In this document: piece after piece, positions 1 through 5,325 of the stretch
Numbering within the stretch: the first letter of the stretch is position 1
How the letters are laid out: every line of letters begins with the position of its first letter
Assembly: GCA_017995875.1 (NCBI GenBank)
Contig: JAGOIB010000143.1
Coordinates: forward strand, 1-5,325
Source of the DNA: Saprospiraceae bacterium
GTDB lineage: Bacteria; Bacteroidota; Bacteroidia; Chitinophagales; Saprospiraceae
Length of the DNA stretch: 5,325 nt
Direction: 5' to 3'
Position numbers and translations under genes: made by a program
Notes under the pieces: generated by a model
Database searches by the model: none
What the model was told of the DNA's origin: nothing
The model's input: only the letters and a program-made list of their open reading frames with translations

Positions 1-821
1 TCACCGGATCCATCAAGTTTCTTTCGCCAGACACCACCATTATAATTGATCCAGAATAACGTTTGCGTGAAAGGATCAATGGATAATCCATCCGGATCAT
101 TCGCCTGCCCGGTAACAAAATCTTCTAACTGATTGACATCACTATTACCCAGATCACCACGCTGTATACCACTATCTGTATCCCAATACAAATGGTTGTG
201 CTGATAATCAATAGCCAGGCCATTAGGTCCTGATAATCCACTTCTGAACACAACCTGGTTTTTACCATCAGGATCACTTTGCAATATCTGGCCACCATCA
301 TAGTCGCTGATATACAACAGTGAATGTATGGTGTCGAGTGTCATTCCATACGAGTCTTGTATACCAGAAACCGGGAGCTGTTCAAAGATGGGTGGCTGCG
401 AAGTCACCAATGACTTGAAGACAAGACTTCCATCTGTAAAATAGATCGGTGTGCCGCTTGCATTGGGATCTTTAATCACCAGGGTATGAGAGGTCTCCTT
501 GATCTCCAGTGATAATGATGTCACTGCAACAAGTTTTACGTCAAATGCACCTGGTGTCAGATAGGTATGAACAGGATTCACATCTCCGGAAGATCCCCCA
601 TCACCAAAATTCCAGTAATAGGTGACTGTCCCAGCCACTTCCGGGACGATCGATGTATTCGTGAATGTGGCGGTTGCAGGAGCAACAGCATCATTATCTA
701 CTACAAAGGTGAAAGCCGGAACTGTGCTCGCCGGAGGTACGGGGTAATCGTCCTCCTCGCAACCATTGGCAACGAAAATAAAACTAATCGCTACGAAAAG
801 TAAGATGTGAATCCTGCGCAT
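1..821 (-). CDS. PKD-domain, YWTD beta-propeller lipoprotein (C-terminus beyond window)
   Basis: Frame open from an ATG at 821-819 to the left edge, 273 codons visible, no stop seen. Residues 1-20 form a lipoprotein signal peptide (basic MRR start, hydrophobic core, A-N-G before Cys21). E-E-D-D follows the cysteine, an acidic stretch of the kind that sends Bacteroidota lipoproteins to the cell surface. One PKD domain spans about residues 33-117, with the hallmark Y-W-N-F-G-D-G at 69-75 and H-T-Y at 85-87. From about 125 a propeller of YWTD/NHL-like repeats begins: I-Y-F-T-D (126-130), L-Y-I-S-D (169-173), L-Y-W-D-T (211-215) and L-F-W-I-N (255-259), separated by inner strands such as G-P-N-G-L-A-I-D (198-205) and D-P-D-G-L-S-I-D (242-249). 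Four repeats are started; if it has six blades like its upstream neighbour, roughly 110-120 residues are missing. It is a diverged paralogue of that neighbour, beginning 2 bases after its stop. Function is inferred only: an extracellular binding or scaffold protein of the SusCD system. An NHL- or SMP-30-like propeller is the alternative fold label. Confidence 0.92.
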   Translation of the reverse strand, partial: MRRIHILLFVAISFIFVANGCEEDDYPVPPASTVPAFTFVVDNDAVAPATATFTNTSIVPEVAGTVTYYWNFGDGGSSGDVNPVHTYLTPGAFDVKLVAVTSLSLEIKETSHTLVIKDPNASGTPIYFTDGSLVFKSLVTSQPPIFEQLPVSGIQDSYGMTLDTIHSLLYISDYDGGQILQSDPDGKNQVVFRSGLSGPNGLAIDYQHNHLYWDTDSGIQRGDLGNSDVNQLEDFVTGQANDPDGLSIDPFTQTLFWINYNGGVWRKKLDGSG

Positions 822-826
822 GCTTA
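819..826 (-). promoter_or_regulatory. Stop/start junction of the two PKD-propeller genes (probable translational coupling)
   Basis: On the minus strand the TAA stop of the upstream lipoprotein gene (826-824) is followed by two bases and then the ATG of the next gene (821-819). There is no Shine-Dalgarno-like box; the preceding bases are A/T-rich and lie inside the upstream coding sequence. The spacing suggests that terminating ribosomes re-initiate, which would tie the amounts of the two paralogues together. The coupling is an inference from spacing. Confidence 0.55.
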
Positions 827-2167
827 TTGTTTTATAAATATTCCTCTCGGGCTATCCAGATCCATCAGCAAAACTTCAGGGCTACTGCCATCGAGATTAG
901 CTCTGTTCAGTTGTCCTGAATCACGACCTGACCAATACAACTTGTTGTCTGTATAATCAATCGCCAATCCATACATCCTCGTGCCATTGGCATCAATGAC
1001 TTGCTGGCCTGAGCCATCAAGATTGGCACGTATCAGTGTAGCTGAATTCTGATCTTCAAAATAGATCTTGTCATTAACTGCATCCACAAGTATTCCATAG
1101 CCATACACGCCTGTGACAATTGCCACCGGATTGGAACCATCGAGATTGGCCATATACAGATTCTCTAAATTCACTTCATAGAAATACATCTTGTCATTAT
1201 CAAGATCAAGGGCAATAGCACGAAGCTGGCCATCTGTAATATTGACTATACCTATTTCCTGGGATGAACCGTCGAGGTTTGCACGAGATACATTACCAAG
1301 ATCATCTACCCAATACACCTTTCCTGCATCCGTATCCAGGGCAACACCATATGGATCCGTCAAGCCGGTTACGATCGCGACTAATCCACTGCCATCGCTG
1401 TTCATACGCCAGATCTTACCTTCAGGTACTACTTCAAAGTCACTGAAATAAACTTTATCATTTGCCTGGTCATAAGCCATTCCCGCTCCGCCAAAACCTG
1501 TGATGTCAAGCACATTGGCCGTAGTACCGCTCCCATCCAACGACAACTTCCTGATCAGCGAAGTATTATACTCAATAAAAAATAATTGTTTGGCAGCCGC
1601 TGTCTGATTAACTGTGATAGTCTTACTGGAAACACTTTGTCCACCTGCGCCATTGGCTTTCAAGGTAACCGTGTATGTTCCACCAGATGCATACGTAAAC
1701 GTCGGATCCTCCTGGGTCGAAGTAGAATTGGCAGGATCGCCAAACGACCACTCATAGGAAGTAGCTCCTTTCGAATCATTAGAAAACTGCACAGGAACAT
1801 TGTTGACAAGATTAGTCTCATCCAATACTGTAAATGAATTGAATGGCAATACCCTGATATTTTTTGTAAAAAGTTCTGTTCCACCGGATCCTGTTGCTGA
1901 CAATGTCACTACAAATAAATTTGATGTAGCATATGTTTTCTTAGGCGAAGCTTCTGTAGAAGAATTGCCGTCACCAAAACTCCAGACAAAGGAAGTCGCA
2001 TTGGAGGAGGTGTTGGTAAACTGGATTTCTTCGTCAACGACTGCAGTGTCTTTGCTTGTTGTAAATCCGGCATTGGGGCTTGGTTCCGGATCATCATCTT
2101 TCTTACATGCATTGAGGATGACAAACGCTGAGAGCATTGTCAGGAGGAAAAAGTGTTTCGTTTTCAT
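824..2167 (-). CDS. Surface lipoprotein: two PKD domains plus six-repeat YWTD (LDLR class B-like) beta-propeller
   Basis: Complete, 447 residues, ATG to TAA. Residues 1-20 are a lipoprotein signal peptide ending L-N-A before Cys21. K-K-D-D-D at 22-26 matches the Bacteroidota lipoprotein export signal (lysine plus acidic pair beside the cysteine), predicting an outer-leaflet, cell-surface location. Two PKD domains follow: about 32-107 (W-S-F-G-D-G at 62-67) and 108-188 (W-S-F-G-D-P at 140-145, with a short Ser/Thr-rich insertion). Residues 194-447 are six repeats of about 42 residues with YWTD-type strands: L-F-F-I-E 195-199, Y-F-S-D 240-243, Y-W-V-D 285-288, Y-F-Y-E 328-331, Y-F-E-D 369-372, Y-W-S-G 411-414. 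Blades 3-6 each carry A-N-L-D-G-S. The protein ends in an unpaired inner strand (P-R-G-I-F-I, 440-445) that could close the ring against repeat 1, so the propeller looks complete. No hydrolase domain or catalytic motif is recognisable. By position after susD it may be an auxiliary surface substrate-binding protein; ligand unknown. Confidence 0.95.
   Translation of the reverse strand: MKTKHFFLLTMLSAFVILNACKKDDDPEPSPNAGFTTSKDTAVVDEEIQFTNTSSNATSFVWSFGDGNSSTEASPKKTYATSNLFVVTLSATGSGGTELFTKNIRVLPFNSFTVLDETNLVNNVPVQFSNDSKGATSYEWSFGDPANSTSTQEDPTFTYASGGTYTVTLKANGAGGQSVSSKTITVNQTAAAKQLFFIEYNTSLIRKLSLDGSGTTANVLDITGFGGAGMAYDQANDKVYFSDFEVVPEGKIWRMNSDGSGLVAIVTGLTDPYGVALDTDAGKVYWVDDLGNVSRANLDGSSQEIGIVNITDGQLRAIALDLDNDKMYFYEVNLENLYMANLDGSNPVAIVTGVYGYGILVDAVNDKIYFEDQNSATLIRANLDGSGQQVIDANGTRMYGLAIDYTDNKLYWSGRDSGQLNRANLDGSSPEVLLMDLDSPRGIFIKQ
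827..1588 (-). repeat. Six tandem YWTD propeller repeats (coding, about 42 codons each)
   Basis: Codons 194-447 of the two-PKD lipoprotein form six in-frame repeats, beginning near residues 194, 236, 281, 324, 365 and 407. The consensus runs: N-D-K-hydrophobic-Y-F/W-x-D, a turn, a strand, A-N-L-D-G-S, a short variable strand, then G-hydrophobic-A-hydrophobic-D before the next unit. Repeats 1 and 2 are the most divergent (L-S-L-D-G-S and M-N-S-D-G-S instead of A-N-L-D-G-S). The repetition is clear in protein but blurred in DNA, because equivalent positions use different synonymous codons. It is therefore an old structural repeat, not a recent DNA amplification. Confidence 0.85.
1604..2074 (-). 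other. Two tandem PKD domains within the lipoprotein gene
   Basis: Codons about 32-107 (nt 2074-1847) and 108-188 (nt 1846-1604) encode two Ig-like PKD beta-sandwiches. Each shows the family signature: an F-x-N strand (Q-F-T-N at 49-52, Q-F-S-N at 127-130), then aromatic-x-W-S-F-G-D, then a T-Y motif (78-79, 158-159) and a V-T-L strand (86-88, 167-169). PKD domains on extracellular bacterial proteins usually act as spacers or as protein or carbohydrate interaction modules. Here they place the propeller away from the lipid anchor, which is an inference from domain order. Confidence 0.85.
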
Positions 2168-2192
2168 AATTCGTTTTTTGTCAAGTATTTAT
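2168..2192 (-). other. 25-base spacer between the susD-like gene and the PKD-propeller gene
   Basis: This is the largest non-coding gap in the window. Read on the minus strand it is A-rich, with a run of A residues followed by CGAATT directly before the ATG. There is no Shine-Dalgarno-like purine box, which is normal for Bacteroidota, where A-rich leaders commonly support initiation. There is no inverted repeat with a T-run, so no terminator separates the genes, and read-through from the SusCD pair into the lipoprotein genes is expected. Confidence 0.6.
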
Positions 2193-3518
2193 TTAATAAC
2201 CGGGATTCTGATACATACCGGGATTTGTATTCGTCAGTATTTCACTCAAAGGAATGGGAAAAAGTGTCTGGTTGATATTCGTTACAGTACTCAGCACATC
2301 CACGGCCCTTCCAGTGCGAACCAGATCAAACCAACGATGGCCTTCAAACGCAAATTCGAATCGTCGCTCACGTTCAATCGCTTGTAAGATATCAGCATAT
2401 GTATTGGCATTGACATTGCCGAGGCTTGCCCTGTTCCGGACCTGGTCGATATCACTTTTGATCGTTACCATATTGCCTTCGAGATGCGTATTTGCTTCAG
2501 CACGTATGAGATACATTTCTGCCAATCGCAATACGATCACATTGTCTGCTCCAGTACCAAGATCATCATATTTTATGACATAAGGTGCAGTTCCCGAATA
2601 GGTATATGTTGCGGCAAACCGCTCATCACCCACTTCATAGCTTCCAACCAACTCAGGTGAAGGAGCTACCTCACCTCTTCCATTTTCGGTCAACGGGAAA
2701 TTATACTCAGCTATACGGTTTCTGTCAAGAGCTGTAAAATCAATTTCAAATATGGATTCTGCCGTCTCTTCTCCTTCAAATATACTTTCGTACGAAGGAA
2801 GTAAAGAAAATGAACCACTGGTAATAACCTTAAACGCCGATGCTGAGGCATTTGTATAATCTTTTTTGTAGAGATAGACTCTGGCCAATAAGGCATCTGC
2901 AGCCAATCCGGAAGCACGGATCTTGCTACCTGTCGGTGGCAAATTAGTTGAGGCAAACTGCAGATCCTGAATGATCCTGTCATAGATAAAATCCACCTCA
3001 TCACGTGGGACATTCACATTGGAGACACCGGCAGTTGGAATGGACTTGAAAGGTATGGCACCAAAATAATTGAGCAGGTTGAAGTGGTGCAAGGCGCGGA
3101 TAAAATATAATTCCCCCAATGCCTTCGTGGCTTCACCTTCCGTCAGGCCAGGAATGCCAGGGACTTTTGAAATGACATTGTTGGCCACATTGATACCATC
3201 ATATATTGCTGTCCAGATGCCATCCACAGAAGTGTTTTCCGGCAGGATCGCATTGTTGTCCACTTCAGCATATGCTACAGCAGTAGCATTGTCCGGATGC
3301 ACGAGGTTGTCTGCAGCAAGGTCAGCGAATATCCCATACGTCCTGCCATAATAGCCAAGGCTCTGCAAAGAAGAGTATGCGCCAAGTATGCCACGTTCCA
3401 GATCAGCAGCATTTTTAAATGCCTCGCTTGCAGGAATGGTATTATACGGCTCCACATCCAGCACATTACAGGAGGTAAAGCAAAACAGCAAAATGGTATA
3501 ACCTATTATTTTTCTCAT
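2193..3518 (-). CDS. SusD/RagB family nutrient-binding outer-membrane lipoprotein
   Basis: Complete, 441 residues, ATG to TAA. The signal peptide ends F-T-S before Cys17, and the mature start C-x-x-L-D-x-x-P (17-24) is typical of SusD proteins. Family landmarks appear in order: an N-terminal helical segment S-E-A-F (31-34) with G-A-Y-S-S-L-Q (46-52); the TPR-type helix R-A-L-H-H-F-N-L-L-N-Y-F-G (141-153) followed by I-P-F; a second helix A-D-A-L-L-A-R-V-Y-L-Y (207-217); L-R-L-A-E-M-Y-L-I-R-A-E-A (330-342); then E-R-E-R-R-F-E-F-A-F-E-G-H-R-W-F-D-L-V-R (382-401); and the C-terminal L-F-P-I-P-L-S-E-I and Q-N-P-G-Y end. These proteins sit on the cell surface as a lid over the SusC channel and bind the substrate. 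At 441 residues it is toward the short end of the family, which often exceeds 500, so the variable binding loops are probably small. The start lies one base after the SusC stop, confirming it as the partner. RagB-like peptide binding is as possible as glycan binding; the sequence does not decide. No symbol is given because the starch specificity implied by susD is not shown. Confidence 0.97.
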   Translation of the reverse strand: MRKIIGYTILLFCFTSCNVLDVEPYNTIPASEAFKNAADLERGILGAYSSLQSLGYYGRTYGIFADLAADNLVHPDNATAVAYAEVDNNAILPENTSVDGIWTAIYDGINVANNVISKVPGIPGLTEGEATKALGELYFIRALHHFNLLNYFGAIPFKSIPTAGVSNVNVPRDEVDFIYDRIIQDLQFASTNLPPTGSKIRASGLAADALLARVYLYKKDYTNASASAFKVITSGSFSLLPSYESIFEGEETAESIFEIDFTALDRNRIAEYNFPLTENGRGEVAPSPELVGSYEVGDERFAATYTYSGTAPYVIKYDDLGTGADNVIVLRLAEMYLIRAEANTHLEGNMVTIKSDIDQVRNRASLGNVNANTYADILQAIERERRFEFAFEGHRWFDLVRTGRAVDVLSTVTNINQTLFPIPLSEILTNTNPGMYQNPGY

Positions 3519-3522
3519 CTTA
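3516..3522 (-). promoter_or_regulatory. SusC stop / SusD start junction (probable translational coupling)
   Basis: On the minus strand the SusC-like TAA (3522-3520) is followed by a single G and then the ATG of the SusD-like gene (3518-3516). No Shine-Dalgarno-like sequence lies in the end of the SusC coding region. The one-base gap favours re-initiation or coupled translation, consistent with the two proteins forming one complex. The coupling itself is inferred. Confidence 0.6.
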
Positions 3523-5325
3523 AAAGGTCAGGTTGAGGCCAAAGGAATAAATACGTGCCTGGGGAAAGGTGAAGAAATCAGTACCGATGACGGCATTGTC
3601 ATTTCCCCTGTAATTGACTTCAGGATCAAGTCCGGAGTATTTGGTCAGTGTAAATAAATTCTGCCCGGTAGCGTATAATCGAAATCCTGAAATGGATTTT
3701 TTCAATTTATCTCCGACTTTAAATGTATACCCAAAAGTTAGATTTTTCAGTCGCAGGTAAGAGCCATCTTCAATAAAACGAGATGAGACTCTTACATTGG
3801 AAGCCGCAAGCTGCGGATCATTCGTTGCAGCCGGAATATTGGTGATATCTCCGGGCTGTTGCCAGCGATCATTGATGACAGCCAATTGATTGTCTCCTCC
3901 CTGCAATGATTCAAGGAAAAGTCTTGATCCATTGAATACATCATTACCCTGCGAACCCTGGAAAAATATATTGAGATCAAAATTCTTGAAGGTAAAAATA
4001 TTGGTAAATCCATAAATAAAATCCGGATGAGGATTACCGACTTTCGTTCGATCCGCAGTGGTAATTTTTCCATCAAAATTCTTATCCGCAAAAACCACCG
4101 CTCCCGTAGAAGGATCAATACCAAGCCATTCATAGCTGTAAAAAATACCGATGGGCTCACCCTCTTCTATCCGGTTACTTCCACGGCCCAGATCATCAAT
4201 CGGCTGGTCATTATACAACTCCACGACTTTGTTTCGGTTGGCTGAAACATTTAACAATGTCTGCCACCGAAGCGCGGAATTTTTTAGGTTGTCCGTCGTC
4301 AGGGATAATTCGACACCCTGGTTTTCCACCTGTCCTACATTTTCTGTTATCGATGCAAAACCCGAAGAGGTAGGCAATGGCCTGTCGAGTAACAGGTCCT
4401 TTGTTTGCTTGTTATAATAATCAGCTGTGATCAGCACCCTGTCGTCAAATAATCCGAGGTCAATACCTACATCAAATTGCGCAGTTGATTCCCACTTAAG
4501 ATCAGGATTTGGAATATTGGCAGGATAGATACCCGGCTGATCTGCATACGAAGTATTTCCATAGACTTCAGCATAGAGGAATGGTGGGATATCATCATTT
4601 CCGGTCAGGCCGTAACTCGTCCTGATCTTGAGTTCCGAAATGGCGCCTACATTAAAAAATCCTTCTTCGGAAATCCGCCAACCCACAGAAGCAGCAGGAA
4701 AAAATCCGTACCGATTGTTTTCACTGAAATTAGACGATCCGTCAATCCTGCCGGACAAGGAAAATAAATAAGTATTGCGTATCGTGTAGTTGCCACGGAA
4801 GATAAAGGATTGCAAACCGGCATCACGTGCATCAGTACTTGCAGAAACTATTGTGGCGGCTGAATTAATATATTCCAGTGAAGGATCAGCAAAGTCCTGT
4901 GCCCTGATAAATGAACTGCGTGATTGATATTGCTCAAAACTATATCCTGCCTGCAACTCAAGCATTTGTTGATTGAAATCCTTGTGATACTTCAGAAAAT
5001 TGTTGGATACCAGGTTGGAAACATTGGAATACGTCTCAAAACCTAATCCATTGTATTTAGCACCCTGGACCGTCTTGATAGATTCATATGCATGCTCGCG
5101 GAAATTTAACAAGTCAATGCCCCATTGTGTGTTAAATGAAAGTCCCGGGACGATTTGATAATCAGCATAGATATTTCCTAAGACGCGATTGGCAAAATTT
5201 TCATTGATAGCTTCATTGGCGATAGAGACTGCATTGGAATAAGGGCCATCCTGATTATAACTACCATCTTCATTGTATACCGGAAAGATCGCTGGCGTTG
5301 AGATGCCATTAGGAAGCGGGCCATG
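3520..5325 (-). CDS. SusC/RagA family TonB-dependent outer-membrane transporter (C-terminal 601 residues)
   Basis: The frame is open from the right edge to TAA at 3522-3520; the signal peptide, carboxypeptidase-like N-terminal domain, TonB box and plug lie outside. Since family members run near 1000 residues, about 400 are missing. The visible part is beta-barrel. Typical SusC landmarks, numbered from the first whole codon in the window: G-R-I-D-G-S-S-N-F (192-200) followed by F-F-P-A-A-S-V-G-W-R; L-K-I-R-T-S-Y-G-L-T-G-N (232-243); N-P-D-L-K-W-E (273-279); N-V-G-x-V-E-N-Q-G-V-E-L (329-340); a calcium-loop-like D-K-N-F-D-G-K-I-T-T-A-D (414-425); G-N-P-H-P-D-F-I-Y-G-F (430-440); N-D-R-W (485-488); and I-E-D-G-S-Y-L-R-L-K-N-L-T-F-G-Y (518-533). 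The last strand ends in S-F-G-L-N-L-T-F with a terminal phenylalanine, as barrel-assembly substrates usually do. It imports large oligomeric substrates using TonB-ExbBD energy, with the SusD-like product as its lid. A TTG codon at 5112 is internal, not the start, because conserved barrel sequence continues upstream of it. Confidence 0.97.
   Translation of the reverse strand, partial: HGPLPNGISTPAIFPVYNEDGSYNQDGPYSNAVSIANEAINENFANRVLGNIYADYQIVPGLSFNTQWGIDLLNFREHAYESIKTVQGAKYNGLGFETYSNVSNLVSNNFLKYHKDFNQQMLELQAGYSFEQYQSRSSFIRAQDFADPSLEYINSAATIVSASTDARDAGLQSFIFRGNYTIRNTYLFSLSGRIDGSSNFSENNRYGFFPAASVGWRISEEGFFNVGAISELKIRTSYGLTGNDDIPPFLYAEVYGNTSYADQPGIYPANIPNPDLKWESTAQFDVGIDLGLFDDRVLITADYYNKQTKDLLLDRPLPTSSGFASITENVGQVENQGVELSLTTDNLKNSALRWQTLLNVSANRNKVVELYNDQPIDDLGRGSNRIEEGEPIGIFYSYEWLGIDPSTGAVVFADKNFDGKITTADRTKVGNPHPDFIYGFTNIFTFKNFDLNIFFQGSQGNDVFNGSRLFLESLQGGDNQLAVINDRWQQPGDITNIPAATNDPQLAASNVRVSSRFIEDGSYLRLKNLTFGYTFKVGDKLKKSISGFRLYATGQNLFTLTKYSGLDPEVNYRGNDNAVIGTDFFTFPQARIYSFGLNLTF

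Noticed and set aside
567..803. Plus-strand open frame of 78 codons
   Set aside because: It is fully antisense to the signal peptide and PKD region of the partial lipoprotein gene, and its translation is Arg/Cys-rich with no domain.
827..1588. Spaced DNA similarity in the propeller region as a possible CRISPR or minisatellite
   Set aside because: The units are in-frame protein repeats of about 126 bases with synonymous drift; there are no identical short repeats with unique spacers.
824..2167. Recent acquisition of the LDL-receptor-like YWTD domain from a eukaryote
   Set aside because: YWTD-type propellers are known in bacteria, and the gene carries bacterial lipoprotein and PKD features with codon use similar to its neighbours by eye. 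Nothing here supports a recent transfer.
2179..2184. TTGACA on the minus strand in the gap before the two-PKD gene, resembling a sigma-70 -35 box
   Set aside because: There is no TATAAT-like partner at the right spacing (the position reads ACGAAA). Bacteroidota vegetative promoters use a different pattern (TTTG and TAnnTTTG), which is absent here.
1800..2387. Plus-strand open frame of 195 codons across the susD-like and PKD-propeller gene junction
   Set aside because: It lies antisense to two strongly supported genes, has no recognisable domain and has low-complexity shadow composition. It is open mainly because of codon bias on the other strand.
5110..5112. TTG as a possible start codon of the SusC-like gene
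   Set aside because: The frame stays open for 71 more codons to the window edge and reads as normal barrel sequence, so this is an internal leucine.

Overview
The window is a piece of a Bacteroidota genome, identified by its gene content. It carries a SusC/RagA-type TonB-dependent outer-membrane transporter followed directly by its SusD/RagB lipoprotein partner, a pairing characteristic of that phylum. Two further lipoproteins follow, both with acidic residues right after the lipid-bearing cysteine, as in Bacteroidota surface lipoproteins. The A-rich start regions without clear Shine-Dalgarno sequences also fit. PKD domains and a C-K-K-D-D-D type export signal are common in environmental members (Saprospiria, Chitinophagia and Cytophagia types), but I cannot name a genus.

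All coding sequence is on the minus strand, so transcription runs from right to left. In order of transcription: (1) the C-terminal 601 codons of a SusC-like receptor (5325 to 3520, start beyond the right edge); (2) a complete 441-residue SusD-like lipoprotein (3518 to 2193); (3) a complete 447-residue lipoprotein with two PKD domains and a six-repeat YWTD (LDL-receptor class B-like) beta-propeller (2167 to 824); (4) the first 273 codons of a related lipoprotein with one PKD domain and at least four propeller repeats (821 to the left edge). The gaps are 1, 25 and 2 bases, so this is almost certainly one operon with translational coupling at two junctions. There is no gene-free stretch longer than 25 bases. 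I see no RNA gene, mobile element, CRISPR array, terminator or convincing promoter.

The likely joint function is capture and import of a large nutrient (glycan or peptide) at the cell surface. SusC is the TonB-driven channel and SusD the hinged lid and binding protein. The two PKD-propeller lipoproteins sit where SusE/SusF or other surface glycan-binding proteins sit in polysaccharide utilization loci, so they may be auxiliary surface binders. No degradative enzyme or regulator is visible here, so the substrate stays open. The most interesting element is the tandem pair of PKD plus YWTD-propeller lipoproteins coupled to a SusCD pair.
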